From positions 2,294,001 to 2,358,000 of the forward strand of contig NZ_AP028067.1 of the NCBI RefSeq assembly GCF_030297155.1: a DNA stretch of 64,000 nt, in the 5' to 3' direction. Position 1 is the first letter of the stretch, and every line of letters starts with the position of its first letter. Source of the DNA: Vibrio sp. FE10. Lineage in GTDB: Bacteria; Pseudomonadota; Gammaproteobacteria; Enterobacterales; Vibrionaceae. Both the position numbers and the translations under genes were made by a program. The notes under the pieces are model-generated. The model saw nothing but the letters and a program-made list of their open reading frames with translations, had not been told where the DNA came from and did no database searches. This document shows positions 7,849 through 18,143 of the stretch, piece after piece.

Positions 7849-9537
7849 ATGAACAACGATAAACGCCCTCTATATATCCAGTATGCAGGTCCCGCTCTAC
7901 TTAGTACTCCTCTTCTAAACAAAGGCAGCGCATTCTCTGCTGAAGAACGTAGCTCTTTTAACCTTGAAGGCTTGTTACCTGAGACAACGGAAACAATCCA
8001 AGAGCAAGTTGGACGTGCGTACAAGCAATACTGTAACTTCGAAAGCGATATGGATAAGCATATCTACCTTCGTAACATCCAAGACACAAATGAAACGCTT
8101 TTTTATCGTTTAGTTCAAAACCACATCTCTGAAATGATGCCTATCATTTACACGCCAACGGTTGGCGCAGCATGTGAGAACTTCTCAAATATTTACCGTC
8201 GTGGCCGTGGTCTGTTTATTTCATACCCGAACCGCGATCGTATCGATGATCTACTGAATAATGCGACAAACCACAACGTTAAAGTTATCGTGGTTACGGA
8301 TGGTGAGCGCATTCTTGGTTTGGGAGACCAAGGTATCGGTGGTATGGGTATTCCAATTGGTAAGCTAGCACTTTACACAGCTTGTGGCGGTATCAGCCCA
8401 GCTTACATGCTACCAATCGTACTCGATGTTGGTACGAACAACCCTCAACGTCTTGCAGACCCAATGTACATGGGCTGGCGTCATCCTCGTATCACAGGTG
8501 CTGATTACGATGCATTCGTTGAAGAGTTCATCCAAGCAGTTCAACGCCGTTGGCCAGATGCTCTAGTTCAGTTCGAAGATTTCGCACAAAAGAACGCAAT
8601 GCCACTGCTTGAGCGTTACAAAGATCGCATCTGTTGTTTCAACGATGATATCCAAGGTACAGCAGCAGTGACTGTTGGTTCTCTACTTGCAGCATGTAAA
8701 GCAGCAAACAGCAAACTTTCAGACCAACGTATCACCTTCTTAGGTGCGGGTTCTGCAGGTTGTGGTATTGCTGAAGCTATCATTGCTCAAATGGTTTCTG
8801 AAGGTATCAGCGACGAGAAAGCGCGTTCACAAGTTTACATGGTTGACCGTTGGGGTCTTCTACAAGAAGGCATGCAAAACCTACTTGATTTCCAACAGCG
8901 CCTAGTACAAACCAATGCGAACACCAAAGATTGGGAAAGTGACGGCACTGGCTTCTCTCTACTCGACGTTGTTCGTCATGCTAAACCAACTGTATTGGTT
9001 GGTGTATCTGGCGCTCCTGGTCTGTTCAGCAAAGAAGTCATCAAAGAGATGAACCTTCACTGTGAACGCCCTATCGTGTTCCCGCTATCAAACCCAACAA
9101 GCCGTGTTGAAGCGACACCAAACGACATTATTCGTTGGACTGATGGCCAAGCATTGGTTGCGACAGGTAGCCCGTTTGAACCAGTAACTCATAACGGTAC
9201 TACCTATCCAATCGCTCAGTGTAACAACAGCTACATCTTCCCAGGTATTGGCCTTGGTGTATTGGCTGTGAATGCTTCACGCATCACTGATGAAATGCTG
9301 ATGGAATCAAGCCGTGCGCTTGCAACGTGTTCTCCACTGGCTATCAATGGTTCGGGCGCACTACTTCCACCATTGGAAGAGATCCACACCGTATCGAAGA
9401 AGATTGCTCTTGCCGTTGGTAAGAAAGCGATTGAACAAGGTGTTGCACTAGAAATCACTGAAGAAGCATTACAACAAGCGATTGACCAGCACTTCTGGCA
9501 GCCGGTTTACCGTCGCTACAAGCGTACTGCATTCTAA
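7849..9537 (+). CDS. maeA: NAD-dependent malic enzyme
   Basis: A 562-residue enzyme that decarboxylates malate to pyruvate with NAD. Visible signatures are [31 protein letters not shown], the metal-binding [13 protein letters not shown]...[10 protein letters not shown], and the Rossmann loop [14 protein letters not shown]. The length matches E. coli MaeA (565). The ATG follows TAGG. The last codons overlap a triplicated ~20-bp repeat. It ends at a terminator at 9606-9632. Confidence 0.95.
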   Translation: MNNDKRPLYIQYAGPALLSTPLLNKGSAFSAEERSSFNLEGLLPETTETIQEQVGRAYKQYCNFESDMDKHIYLRNIQDTNETLFYRLVQNHISEMMPIIYTPTVGAACENFSNIYRRGRGLFISYPNRDRIDDLLNNATNHNVKVIVVTDGERILGLGDQGIGGMGIPIGKLALYTACGGISPAYMLPIVLDVGTNNPQRLADPMYMGWRHPRITGADYDAFVEEFIQAVQRRWPDALVQFEDFAQKNAMPLLERYKDRICCFNDDIQGTAAVTVGSLLAACKAANSKLSDQRITFLGAGSAGCGIAEAIIAQMVSEGISDEKARSQVYMVDRWGLLQEGMQNLLDFQQRLVQTNANTKDWESDGTGFSLLDVVRHAKPTVLVGVSGAPGLFSKEVIKEMNLHCERPIVFPLSNPTSRVEATPNDIIRWTDGQALVATGSPFEPVTHNGTTYPIAQCNNSYIFPGIGLGVLAVNASRITDEMLMESSRALATCSPLAINGSGALLPPLEEIHTVSKKIALAVGKKAIEQGVALEITEEALQQAIDQHFWQPVYRRYKRTAF

Positions 9538-9582
9538 TAAAGCGTACTGCGCTTGGAATAATGCGTACTGCGCTTTGAATAA
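9521..9582 (+). repeat. Three imperfect tandem copies of a ~20-bp unit spanning the maeA stop codon
   Basis: GCGTACTGC occurs at 9522, 9542 and 9563, each within a similar AAGCGTACTGCGCTTTGAAT-type unit. The first copy encodes the last residues of MaeA (KRTAF). The other two lie after the stop, suggesting duplication of the gene's 3' end. Confidence 0.8.
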
Positions 9583-9605
9583 AGAGCGTTAACGACTCTT
9601 ATATG

Positions 9606-9632
9606 AGCCTCTGCAATTGCAGGGGCTTTTTT
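9606..9632 (+). terminator. Terminator after maeA
   Basis: AGCCTCTGCAATTGCAGGGGCT followed by T residues: a strong stem with one G-T pair. Its presence argues against a sanA start at 9617. Confidence 0.85.
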
Positions 9633-9703
9633 CTTTACACTGTCTTGTCTTTTTAACTGATTTTTCTCATTTTTATTTGGTATTATCGAGCACTCAAAAA
9701 ATA

Positions 9704-10483
9704 ATGCTCAGTCAAAGGACCTTACCGAGAGTGAAATTCGATTCTCAAATTATCCGCAACAACTTACTTAAGGCTTGCAAGAAACTGCAAGGTTTTCTGT
9801 ATGGCTCTTTCCTCGTATTTCTGGTGGGCAGCGCTGCGGTTATAGCGATCGATTATTGGGTTTCATGGCAGGCAGAAGATCGCATCATCTACGAGATCGA
9901 TGAAGTACCTGAACGCGAAGTGGCCGTTGTGCTTGGCACCAGCAAATATTTAGGCAGAACACTCAACGACTATTACAAATATCGAATTGAGGCCGCTATT
10001 GAGCTGTTTGATCGTGAGAAGGTCAACCAATTCCTGCTGAGTGGCGATAACGCTCATCGTTCTTACAATGAACCTTGGACGATGAAACGCGACCTATTGA
10101 GAGCAGGTGTCCCCGACGAACGTATCAATCTGGATTATGCTGGCTTTCGCACTTTGGATTCTATTGTTCGCGCGAAGAAGATATTTGATACTGATAACTT
10201 CCTGATCATCACTCAAAAATTCCACTGTGAAAGAGCGCTCTTTATCGCAAACTCTTATGATATTCATGCGCAATGTTTGGCGGTTTCCGGCCCAACTCAC
10301 CACTCAGGTATCTCAATACGTTTAAGAGAAGTTTTTGCCCGAACCAAAGCGTTTCTTGACCTATACATTATGGGCACGACACCCAAATTTTTAGGGCCAA
10401 AAGAACCGATTCAGCCGAACCCAAAACAAGAATTACCCCCGATTCCTAGCCCAATTGCAGACCCAGCAGATACCGATGTGTAG
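9704..10483 (+). CDS. sanA: SanA-like inner-membrane protein (DUF218 / ElyC-SanA-YdcF family)
   Basis: About 259 residues. One N-terminal membrane segment (YGSFLVFLVGSAAVIAIDYWV) is followed by a DUF218 domain with VVLGTSKY, LLSGDNAHRSYNEP, LDYAGFRTLDSIVRAKKIF and ITQKFHCERALFIA. These match E. coli SanA (vancomycin-resistance, envelope-barrier protein) nearly residue for residue. The ATG at 9704 is used because the frame upstream overlaps the maeA terminator. A GTG at 9731 behind AAAGGA is an alternative start. The C-terminal tail is Pro-rich. Confidence 0.87.
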   Translation: MLSQRTLPRVKFDSQIIRNNLLKACKKLQGFLYGSFLVFLVGSAAVIAIDYWVSWQAEDRIIYEIDEVPEREVAVVLGTSKYLGRTLNDYYKYRIEAAIELFDREKVNQFLLSGDNAHRSYNEPWTMKRDLLRAGVPDERINLDYAGFRTLDSIVRAKKIFDTDNFLIITQKFHCERALFIANSYDIHAQCLAVSGPTHHSGISIRLREVFARTKAFLDLYIMGTTPKFLGPKEPIQPNPKQELPPIPSPIADPADTDV

Positions 10484-10729
10484 AAATCTACACATTTTAA
10501 ATTTGTTGCCTCACACTTCCCCACTGTTACACAAAAACACACCAACACGCCTTTATTAACTTAAGTAACATTCTCCCAACAAAGTCTGACCCTACATCAA
10601 GCCATACACCTCGAAGCTTTTTACTTTGAGAGCGGTATAACTTGAAATCAAGATACCTCGAAAATAATAAGTACCACTCAAATGAAGTCGGTGCACCAAT
10701 AAAACGAGGATAAACAAAAGGAGCGTCTT

Positions 10730-12100
10730 ATGACGGCACTTGTTACTACACTGAAACATTGGTTGTTTACCCGCAACAGCATGATACTCATCTGCAATTT
10801 CACGTTATTTGCACTTTTGATCAATACCCTCCCTTTCGAAACACAAGTGAACACTGGCCTAAGTATTCTCGTATTTGTGGCTATCTTATGGTTAACCGAA
10901 GCGATCCACGTCAGCATCACTGCGCTGCTGGTTCCGTTACTCGCTGTGTTGTTCGGTGTATTTAACACGCCAGCTGCTTTGGCTAACTTTTCTAATCCAA
11001 TCATCTTCCTATTTATGGGTGGTTTTGCCCTTGCCGCCGCGCTCAACAAACAAGAGCTCGATAAAGCAATTGCCGACAAAGTGTTGATGCTCGCGAAAGG
11101 CAAAATGTCGGTGGCAGTATTCATGCTATTTGGTGTGAGTGCTGGATTATCGATGTGGATTTCAAACACAGCGACCACTGCGATGATGCTGCCTCTTGTT
11201 CTAGGTATCATGAACAAAGTCGACCAAAGTGAAGACCGCAACACCTACGTTTTCGTACTATTAGGTATCGCTTACTGTGCATCGATCGGTGGTATCGCAA
11301 CTGTGGTAGGTAGCCCTCCGAACGCAATCGCAGCCGCAGAAGTTGGCCTGAGCTTCACTGAATGGATGGCACTTGGCCTACCAATCACGATGATCTTACT
11401 GCCAGTCGCGATGATTATTCTTTACGTGATGACAAAGCCAAAGCTTGACCACAAATTCGAACTAGACCACGCCCCTGTTGAGTGGACAAACAGCAAGAAA
11501 ATCACACTGTCTATCTTCCTTCTAACGGTAACGCTTTGGATATTCGGTAAGCCAATCAACGCAATGATCGGCGGATTCTCTAAGTTTGATAGCTTGGTTG
11601 CGATTGGCGCAATTGTACTGCTTGGCGCTTCTAGAGCAGTAGAATGGAAAGATGTTGAGAAGACGACAGACTGGGGTGTATTAATCCTATTCGGTGGCGG
11701 TATCTGTCTGAGTAACATTCTTAAAGCGACAGGCACCAGCGTATTCCTGGCGCACTCTCTAAGTGGCTTTTTAGAAACAGCAGGCGTACTTCTAACAATT
11801 CTAGCGGTAGTAGCGTTCGTCGTATTCCTAACAGAATTCGCAAGTAACACTGCCAGTGCTGCACTGCTTGTTCCTGTGTTCGCAACCATTGCTGAAGCGC
11901 TAGGTATGTCGCCAGTTATCTTGTCAGCTCTGATTGCTGTTGCTGCTTCTTGTGCCTTCATGCTGCCCGTTGCGACACCGCCGAATGCGATTGTCTTTGC
12001 TTCTGGCCACATCAAGCAGAAAGAGATGATGCGAATCGGTATGGTGTTGAACCTAGTTTGTATCTTAATACTGACACTGTTCGCTTGGATTTTCTGGTAA
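10730..12100 (+). CDS. DASS/SLC13-family sodium-coupled anion transporter
   Basis: A 456-residue polytopic inner-membrane protein with about 11-12 hydrophobic segments. Both family signature motifs are present: SNTATT (about 142-147) and the second [12 protein letters not shown] repeat (about 375-386). Each SNT loop helps form the Na+/substrate site. The family moves dicarboxylates, citrate or sulfate with sodium (VcINDY-like); the exact substrate cannot be told from sequence. The start codon follows AAAAGGAG. It is a single gene. Confidence 0.88.
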   Translation: MTALVTTLKHWLFTRNSMILICNFTLFALLINTLPFETQVNTGLSILVFVAILWLTEAIHVSITALLVPLLAVLFGVFNTPAALANFSNPIIFLFMGGFALAAALNKQELDKAIADKVLMLAKGKMSVAVFMLFGVSAGLSMWISNTATTAMMLPLVLGIMNKVDQSEDRNTYVFVLLGIAYCASIGGIATVVGSPPNAIAAAEVGLSFTEWMALGLPITMILLPVAMIILYVMTKPKLDHKFELDHAPVEWTNSKKITLSIFLLTVTLWIFGKPINAMIGGFSKFDSLVAIGAIVLLGASRAVEWKDVEKTTDWGVLILFGGGICLSNILKATGTSVFLAHSLSGFLETAGVLLTILAVVAFVVFLTEFASNTASAALLVPVFATIAEALGMSPVILSALIAVAASCAFMLPVATPPNAIVFASGHIKQKEMMRIGMVLNLVCILILTLFAWIFW

Positions 12101-12163
12101 GCACGAACGCCTTATAGTTAGGCTATAACTAAACTGGCTGCAGTTCCCCCGGCTCAGCCAGAA

Positions 12164-12261
12164 TAAAAATGCCCACCCAGCTAATAAGATCTGCTTAACT
12201 AACAATATCTGTTCGTTGAGCAATATCTGCTCAACGAACAGAAAGCACTGAGCGGGCATTC
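12164..12261. other. Nested hairpins in the 304-base gap after the DASS gene
   Basis: A perfect 13-bp stem (12210-12222 with 12228-12240, loop ATATC) sits inside a larger imperfect pairing of AATGCCCACCCAG (about 12167-12179) with CTGAGCGGGCATT (about 12248-12260). On the minus strand the same stretch reads as three imperfect 18-bp units around CAGATATT. It may be a bidirectional terminator or a structured RNA. Confidence 0.5.
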
Positions 12262-12289
12262 AAAAAACAATAAAACGCTTTTCCCTTTT

Positions 12290-12312
12290 GGTGGCTCCTC
12301 GCCACCTTTTTT
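12290..12312 (+). terminator. Terminator
   Basis: GGTGGC, loop TCCTC, GCCACC, then six T. It is downstream of the DASS transporter on the plus strand. Confidence 0.8.
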
Positions 12313-12404
12313 GTTTCTAACCTATAGCCTTCCGAGTTGCTTAGATTACTTAACCGAACGACACAGCCAACTTAATCTACACAAATCCACCCGCTCACCC
12401 ATGA

Positions 12405-12755
12405 TTAAATCGCACTGGGTACTAAGCGCGTCCAACCTAACAACAGCATAGAAGCACACATAACCCAAACGACAGTGGCTAATGAGAGTGTTGATACCAA
12501 GTTATAGCGATAACTGAACACATAAACCGCGCCAAGATAAGCCGCGTATGGCACAAGCGAAAACAAGCCGAATAGCGCAGTGGTACGTAACTCCACCATG
12601 GTTTGTTCAGTGCCAACAATGTAGTGAGCAATCAAAGCAAAAGTGGGGAACAACGGCACAAGGCCAGCGATGTAAAAGCTCTTACTCTTCGACAACAGTG
12701 CAATCAGTAAAACCGCAGCCGCACCAAGCAAACATTTAAAGAACAGGGAAATCAT
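12405..12755 (-). CDS. GlpM/YdgC-family small membrane protein
   Basis: A 116-residue integral membrane protein with four hydrophobic segments. The conserved block KSFYIAGLVPLFPTFALIAHYIVG is almost the same as E. coli YdgC and Pseudomonas GlpM. GlpM has been linked to alginate production in Pseudomonas; the molecular role is unknown. It has its own weak ribosome-binding site. It lies alone between a terminator region and a diguanylate cyclase on the same strand. Confidence 0.85.
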   Translation of the reverse strand: MISLFFKCLLGAAAVLLIALLSKSKSFYIAGLVPLFPTFALIAHYIVGTEQTMVELRTTALFGLFSLVPYAAYLGAVYVFSYRYNLVSTLSLATVVWVMCASMLLLGWTRLVPSAI

Positions 12756-12877
12756 TTCAATACGTTATCCAACAAACCAACAAAGGTTCTAGAGGGTAAA
12801 CCCATATAGCGCCCATAAAAACGCCACACGTCACATATGCACGTGTGGCTTATAAAGTAATCAAAACAATTTTCAGA

Positions 12878-14173
12878 TTAGTGACTCAAGATCACCTGAT
12901 TTCGCCCTGAATGCTTGGCTTGATACAAGGCTTCATCAGCGCGGGCGATCGTCTCTGTCACCCTCTCCTGCTTCATCTCGGCAATCCCAATACTGCACGT
13001 GAGTGAATCGCCATGAATCCAAAGATGTTGGCTAACCAATAATCGAATTCGCTCAGCTTTAATCTGTGCTTCTCCGGCCTCCGTTTCTGGGCAAAAAACG
13101 ATGAACTCTTCACCGCCCCAGCGCACCAGTTTGTCGGTCGCACTGATAGAGCTACCCACAACCATACTGAATTCACGTAAAATATGGTCGCCCATTTGGT
13201 GTCCGTATTTGTCGTTCACACTCTTGAAGTAGTCAATATCCAGATACAGCATGCTCAGCTTTCCATGACCCTGTTTCACATACTGAGACTGCATCTTCAA
13301 CCAATCACGAATCGCGTGTCGGTTAAGTATTCCTGTTAACTCATCTCGGTGAGCCATCTCCGAAAACTCAAAGTTTTGTTCTCGCAATGCTCGGTTGACG
13401 TTCTTCAAATGATGATGTCTTTTCTCTGCAATCACCATGCGTTTTCTCGAATTGTGCAGCTCTGAAAGCAAGAACACGGTGCCCGTACCGACCCAGACAA
13501 ACAGCAAGATCATAAATAGGCTTTCACCCGTGATATACGAGCCTTCGAACTCAATACTGCGTATGACAATTCGATGGTGGCCAAGCTTGGCACCCGATGC
13601 AGTCGCGAATTCCACCATGTTGACGTTCGAATACTCAGGCGCAGAGTGCTCTAGCGCGACATCGTTATCAGCAAGCCACCAAGTCATCACTTGTAAATTC
13701 CCAATTGGAATCTCAATCACTCCGCCATCCACGCCAGGCGAAAATTCCATCCCGTTATACTTATGCGTGTACTCGTCGTCAGGGACGGAGTAAGCCGGAT
13801 TATAATTGCGTAAATAAGTTCTTAAACGGCCGCTAGAATCCGCTTCCGCATGGTAATCAATATTGACTCTAAAGGTGTGATACTGAGAAAGGTCGAGGCC
13901 AACCGTGATGTCTGGGTTGATACGAATCGATAGGCCGCAATACGGCCAAGGATACTCAGACTCTTTAAGCTCACAGTCGAGAATATACTGCCCATTTTCG
14001 TAGGATAATTGGGATGTACTAACGCCTCTATCTACCTGATCGCTGGTCGCGATAAATTCATACTTATCAGGCGTAATTGCCGTTATCACACGATTCCCGC
14101 TCACACGGTAATACTGCACAATGGCAAGCGTTGTGATAACGAGAAAAATAACAATCTTATGGATCCACTTCAC
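12878..14173 (-). CDS. Membrane-bound diguanylate cyclase (GGDEF)
   Basis: A 431-residue protein. TM1 is at 7-23, followed by a periplasmic region of about 190 residues rich in beta strands, TM2 at about 217-236, a short coiled coil and a C-terminal GGDEF domain with the active loop RWGGEEFIVF. The product would be the second messenger c-di-GMP. The inhibitory I-site RxxD is degenerate (SATD), so product inhibition may be weak. GTG start. The periplasmic domain probably senses a ligand, possibly a carbohydrate, but this is a guess. Confidence 0.9.
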   Translation of the reverse strand: MKWIHKIVIFLVITTLAIVQYYRVSGNRVITAITPDKYEFIATSDQVDRGVSTSQLSYENGQYILDCELKESEYPWPYCGLSIRINPDITVGLDLSQYHTFRVNIDYHAEADSSGRLRTYLRNYNPAYSVPDDEYTHKYNGMEFSPGVDGGVIEIPIGNLQVMTWWLADNDVALEHSAPEYSNVNMVEFATASGAKLGHHRIVIRSIEFEGSYITGESLFMILLFVWVGTGTVFLLSELHNSRKRMVIAEKRHHHLKNVNRALREQNFEFSEMAHRDELTGILNRHAIRDWLKMQSQYVKQGHGKLSMLYLDIDYFKSVNDKYGHQMGDHILREFSMVVGSSISATDKLVRWGGEEFIVFCPETEAGEAQIKAERIRLLVSQHLWIHGDSLTCSIGIAEMKQERVTETIARADEALYQAKHSGRNQVILSH

Positions 14174-14476
14174 GTCAAAGCTTCCGGCTTAATATCCCTA
14201 TGGTTGGGGTTTCACGATAAAAAATAAGTTAGGTAAATTAGTGATCTTAATGCCAATAATTCACTAAAAAACGTTATATCACGCCCGAACAAAATGTCAT
14301 ACTATATTTTTATGCACATATTTAGTTCCAATTATTCACGCCGAGAATCAAGTAATATTGCGTATAAAAACAGGCTCTATTTGTTATACTCATCGCATAA
14401 TCATCGTTAACCGTAGCGCCTGCTTACAGAGCGTCCGAGTCGACGAAATAATAATCAAAATACAACGAGTAATGTC
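14174..14476. other. Divergent intergenic region
   Basis: About 300 AT-rich bases between the divergent cyclase and the DUF2797 gene. They must hold both promoters. No operator, terminator or small gene was recognised. Confidence 0.4.
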
Positions 14477-15301
14477 ATGTCTTTATTAGCAAAAGGAACA
14501 CTCAAGAAAATGAGTGCTTCGCTTGATGGTGCGGTTACCTACCGTTTACCTGTCGGTGAAGAGTTTGTAGAGCTAAACCCTCTGATTGGTAAAACCATCA
14601 ACCTCACTCACACCGGTAATATTTTTTGCTGCTCGTGTGGTAAGAAAACCAAGAAAAGCTACTCTCAAGGCCACTGCTTTGTGTGCATGAGAAAGCTAGC
14701 AAGTTGCGACATGTGCATCATGAAGCCAGAGACTTGCCATTACGATGAAGGCACGTGTCGTGAGCCTGAATGGGGCGAAGCGAACTGCATGGTTGATCAC
14801 TTCGTTTACCTGTCGAACACATCAAGCCTGAAAGTGGGTATCACTCGACATACTCAAATCCCAACTCGCTGGATTGACCAAGGTGCGACTCAAGGCCTGC
14901 CAATCTTGAAAGTGAAAACACGTCAGATTTCTGGCCTGATTGAAGTTGAGTTAGCAAAACACATTGCCGACAAAACCAACTGGCGCACGTTGCTAAAAGG
15001 CGACGGTGACGATATGGAGTTGGTAGAAAAAGCCAAAGAACTTTTGCCATTGGTTGAGGATAAAATCCAAGAGATCAGAGCAAAGTTTGGTGACGATGCT
15101 ATCGAGATCCTAAGTGAGAACATCACTTCACTCAGCTACCCAGTAGAACAGCACCCAGTGAAGATTGTGTCGCACAACTTTGATAAGAACCCAGAGGTGA
15201 CAGGTGTACTTCAAGGCATTAAAGGCCAATACCTAATCCTAGATACGGGCGTGATTAACATCCGTAAATTTGGTTCTTACGAAGTCGAAGTGTCTGCATA
15301 A
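14477..15301 (+). CDS. DUF2797-domain protein
   Basis: A 274-residue soluble protein of the DUF2797 family. A Cys-rich, probably zinc-binding, region (CCSCGKKT ... CFVCMRKL ... CDMC, about 50-95) is followed by the family segment HFVYLSNTSSLKVGITR and a helical C-terminal half. The VYL...KVGITR pattern resembles the core of GIY-YIG-type folds, but nuclease activity has not been established to my knowledge. It is a single gene ended by a strong terminator at 15376-15409. Confidence 0.85.
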   Translation: MSLLAKGTLKKMSASLDGAVTYRLPVGEEFVELNPLIGKTINLTHTGNIFCCSCGKKTKKSYSQGHCFVCMRKLASCDMCIMKPETCHYDEGTCREPEWGEANCMVDHFVYLSNTSSLKVGITRHTQIPTRWIDQGATQGLPILKVKTRQISGLIEVELAKHIADKTNWRTLLKGDGDDMELVEKAKELLPLVEDKIQEIRAKFGDDAIEILSENITSLSYPVEQHPVKIVSHNFDKNPEVTGVLQGIKGQYLILDTGVINIRKFGSYEVEVSA

Positions 15302-15336
15302 TTTGTAGAACTTAAGCGTTTCTCACAGTGAGAACC

Positions 15337-15360
15337 GTTTAGCTGTTTAGCTGTTTAGCT
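15337..15360 (+). repeat. Three copies of an 8-bp unit (GTTTAGCT)
   Basis: A perfect tandem repeat between the DUF2797 stop and its terminator. Confidence 0.85.
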
Positions 15361-15375
15361 AATAGCCAAAAACTA

Positions 15376-15409
15376 AAATGCCCTGAAGCCAATACTTCAG
15401 GGCATTTTT
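15376..15409. terminator. Bidirectional terminator
   Basis: AAATGCCCTGAAG / CTTCAGGGCATTT around a 6-base loop, with T on one side and A on the other. It lies between two convergent genes. Confidence 0.9.
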
Positions 15410-15449
15410 GTTAGGGATGCGTTTCGATTTGAAACGTTAATTCAGGGGA

Positions 15450-16700
15450 TTAAAGCGCAACCACATCGCCACACACGCGATTCTTACCAGCCGCTTTCGC
15501 TCTGTAAAGAGATTGGTCAGTTAGGTTAACCAGCGCATCGATAGACACTTTTCCTTCGCAAGCTCGGCTATCACTCACACCGATACTCACGCTCACATTA
15601 AAACGCACCTGCTCATCAATCTTAAACTCGGTTTGATGAAACTGTTGGCGGATCTGGTCAGCGACTTGACGCGACACTTGAGATGACGCGTTAGGGATAA
15701 AGACAATGAACTCCTCACCTCCCCATCGACCTGCAACACCGCCCACAGCCTCAACATTACGCTTGGTAATATCAGCCAATGCGCAAATAACCTCGTCACC
15801 CACCATGTGCCCGTAAGTGTCATTGATCGATTTAAAATCATCGATATCAAGCAGCATACACACAAGATGAGTATCAGAGACAAGATGCTCCCTTAACCAT
15901 TCATAAATCGCCCTGCGGTTAAGCAAGTCGGTCATTTCATCGTAATTTGCTTGGTGAACCAACTGCTTTTCCAACATCACCTTTTGAGTCACGTCTTCGA
16001 GCACCACCTGAACGGCTGGCTGACCTTTCCAAGTGATCGCATTATCGTAGATATTGAAGAATCGATGAACACCATCTAAACCAATGTTTTCAACAACCGT
16101 GCTGGTACCCGACAACTCACCAGACACGATCGCTTGATAATGGCTGCGAATGCCTTGGGTATCTTTCTGTGGCACTAAGTCGAGGATGGACTCTAGCTTT
16201 AAGACTTGCTCAATCGACTCGCCACCCTGAAGTTTTACCCATGATTGATTGGCCATCAACGGCTTGAAATCTCGGTGAACCAAGATGCCCTGCCCTGACT
16301 GCATGATCATATCGTGGTACATCTGGTCTTGCTCACGCACCACATTTTGCAGCTGAATCGCAGGAGACAGATCGATGACTGTCACTTGCAGTGCAGGTCT
16401 ACCTTGCCACTCAGTCACATGATCAATAGAGAACACTGTGAACTCTCTGCCATTGCGGTCAACATTGGTAAAAGTATGAACCTGAGGATCTCGTTGACCA
16501 CCGACGGTTTCTAGATAATTCTTATAGGCCGCGACATGAAACTTGTCTGGAATAAGATCCAGAAAGCTATCTATTTTAGACAGCAGTTCTTCGGGGGATG
16601 GGTATCCATAGATGCGCGCATAATTAGCGTCAACACTAACCACATTCATATCTTGAATAGTTATTACACCGTACGTGGATTCGAAATTTATTGAAGACAT
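15450..16700 (-). CDS. PAS-PAS-GGDEF diguanylate cyclase
   Basis: A 416-residue cytoplasmic protein without membrane segments. There are two PAS-like sensor regions (about 5-115 and 125-245), then a GGDEF domain with RWGGEEFIVF and the upstream LDIDDFKSINDTYGH segment. It would synthesise c-di-GMP in response to a ligand or redox cue bound by the PAS domains. No I-site RxxD precedes GGEEF. I chose the ATG at 16700 (MSSINFES) because GGAG lies six bases upstream; the GTG at 16781 has no ribosome-binding site. Confidence 0.9.
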   Translation of the reverse strand: MSSINFESTYGVITIQDMNVVSVDANYARIYGYPSPEELLSKIDSFLDLIPDKFHVAAYKNYLETVGGQRDPQVHTFTNVDRNGREFTVFSIDHVTEWQGRPALQVTVIDLSPAIQLQNVVREQDQMYHDMIMQSGQGILVHRDFKPLMANQSWVKLQGGESIEQVLKLESILDLVPQKDTQGIRSHYQAIVSGELSGTSTVVENIGLDGVHRFFNIYDNAITWKGQPAVQVVLEDVTQKVMLEKQLVHQANYDEMTDLLNRRAIYEWLREHLVSDTHLVCMLLDIDDFKSINDTYGHMVGDEVICALADITKRNVEAVGGVAGRWGGEEFIVFIPNASSQVSRQVADQIRQQFHQTEFKIDEQVRFNVSVSIGVSDSRACEGKVSIDALVNLTDQSLYRAKAAGKNRVCGDVVAL

Positions 16701-17028
16701 GGCCAACTCCGCACTCTCGCTATACTTCACAAACTGGAGTATAACTACATATCCTACCAACGCTTCCACATAATCCTTCACGCGTTAGGGGGAATTAATA
16801 TTACAACTAGTATATCGTACTGATATAGGCTTCTCTACAATTCTATCGCTAACATCAGTTATCAAAAGTAGACAAGTATCTCATTCCTATTATTCGCGTC
16901 AAAAAACACAAATAGATAACCTATATCAATGTAAGTATTACCTTTTTCTACTTTTGGCTTTGAGCTGAGTTAGCACTCTAGCGTTCAACATCTCAAACTT
17001 GTTCGCTATTCTTTTAAACCTGCGCGCG
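16701..17028. other. Intergenic region without recognised genes
   Basis: 328 AT-rich bases between two minus-strand genes. They hold the promoter of the PAS-GGDEF gene and the 3' end of the LysR gene. I see no terminator, repeat or small gene. Confidence 0.4.
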
Positions 17029-17913
17029 TTATTCATTCCAATCGGAAAAATAAGAGACTAAGAAATCAATCGCAAGTCGTGCTCTCTGTGGAAGGAAGCG
17101 ACGGTTTTGATATACGATCCAACTGCTTGTTCCTGCTCCCCAATATTCTTCTAATACTGGCACCAATTTTCCATTGGCAAGGCCGCCATTGAAGCTGCTT
17201 TTAGGAAGATAAACAATGCCAAGTCCCTCTTCACAAGCTTTGAGTACCGCGCTCGAATTATTGCTCTTCCAACGTCCATGCACTCTTACTGCATTTAACG
17301 GCTTTCCATCTTTCTCAAACAGCCACTGATCACTGTTGGCAATAATACAACTGTGCAACTTCAACTGCTCAGGCTGGGTTGGAGAACCAAATTGATCGAT
17401 ATAGTTCTGACTCGCGGCTGCTGCCATTGGGCGATCCACCAGCTTCCTTGCCACCAAACCCGAATCATCTAACCGACCATAACGAATCGCGAAATCGATA
17501 CCATCTTCGATGAAGTTAACCATGTTGGTATTGAAGTTCATTTCGATGGTGAGATCAGGGTGGTCTTTGGCAAATTCCATCAGCGCCGCTGCGACATGAT
17601 TCTCGGCAAACGCACCCGCCGCACTCACACGTAAGGTACCGCTCAACTGAGCTTGTTGAGACGTGACTTGTTCATTCGCCTGCTGCAACCCGATAACCAG
17701 ATCTTTGCATTGCTGATAATAGGTATGCCCAGACTCGGTCAAACTCACCATACGTGTTGAACGCGCCAACAACGCCACGCCTACCCGTTCTTCTAGTCTC
17801 GATACTTGGCGGCTGACATGGCTGGTACTGCAACCTAATTGTTTCGCTGCCGCAGAAAAGCCGTGGCACTCTGCAACCGCCACAAATTCATTAATACCTT
17901 CAAAGCTATCCAT
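17029..17913 (-). CDS. LysR-family transcriptional regulator
   Basis: A 294-residue regulator. The N-terminal winged helix-turn-helix (GFSAAAKQLGCSTSHVSRQVSRLEERVGVALLARS split over residues about 16-50) is followed by the effector-binding domain. It belongs to the group that includes DNA-binding repressors of oxidoreductase and DJ-1 genes. It is divergent from the DJ-1/PfpI gene at 18144 with a 230-base shared promoter region, so it probably controls that gene. Confidence 0.92.
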   Translation of the reverse strand: MDSFEGINEFVAVAECHGFSAAAKQLGCSTSHVSRQVSRLEERVGVALLARSTRMVSLTESGHTYYQQCKDLVIGLQQANEQVTSQQAQLSGTLRVSAAGAFAENHVAAALMEFAKDHPDLTIEMNFNTNMVNFIEDGIDFAIRYGRLDDSGLVARKLVDRPMAAAASQNYIDQFGSPTQPEQLKLHSCIIANSDQWLFEKDGKPLNAVRVHGRWKSNNSSAVLKACEEGLGIVYLPKSSFNGGLANGKLVPVLEEYWGAGTSSWIVYQNRRFLPQRARLAIDFLVSYFSDWNE

Positions 17914-18143
17914 ACTTCACCTGCTTACATTTAGCTGATTCGCGTCTAGCCAGTTTGCGTCCCGCAAGTTCGCACCCCACTAGTTCAACCCCGACTCATT
18001 CATATCTTCACATTCAACTGTTGCTATATAGCAATAATGTTTTGCTTATTACCCATATTATCACTCATACGATTTACAATTAATATAACGACATCAGCAA
18101 TTCAACTATGCTTAGACAAACATCAGCCCTGAAGGAACGAATC

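Noticed and set aside
10678..11244. 188-residue minus-strand frame
   Set aside because: Lies wholly antisense to the DASS transporter; residue pattern is that of a reverse-frame shadow.
11422..12015. 197-residue minus-strand frame
   Set aside because: Antisense to the same transporter, low-complexity Ala/Thr/Ser composition.
12065..12259. Minus-strand frame with QILL repeats
   Set aside because: Arises from the 18-bp imperfect repeats and stem structures; overlaps the transporter end; no ribosome-binding site.
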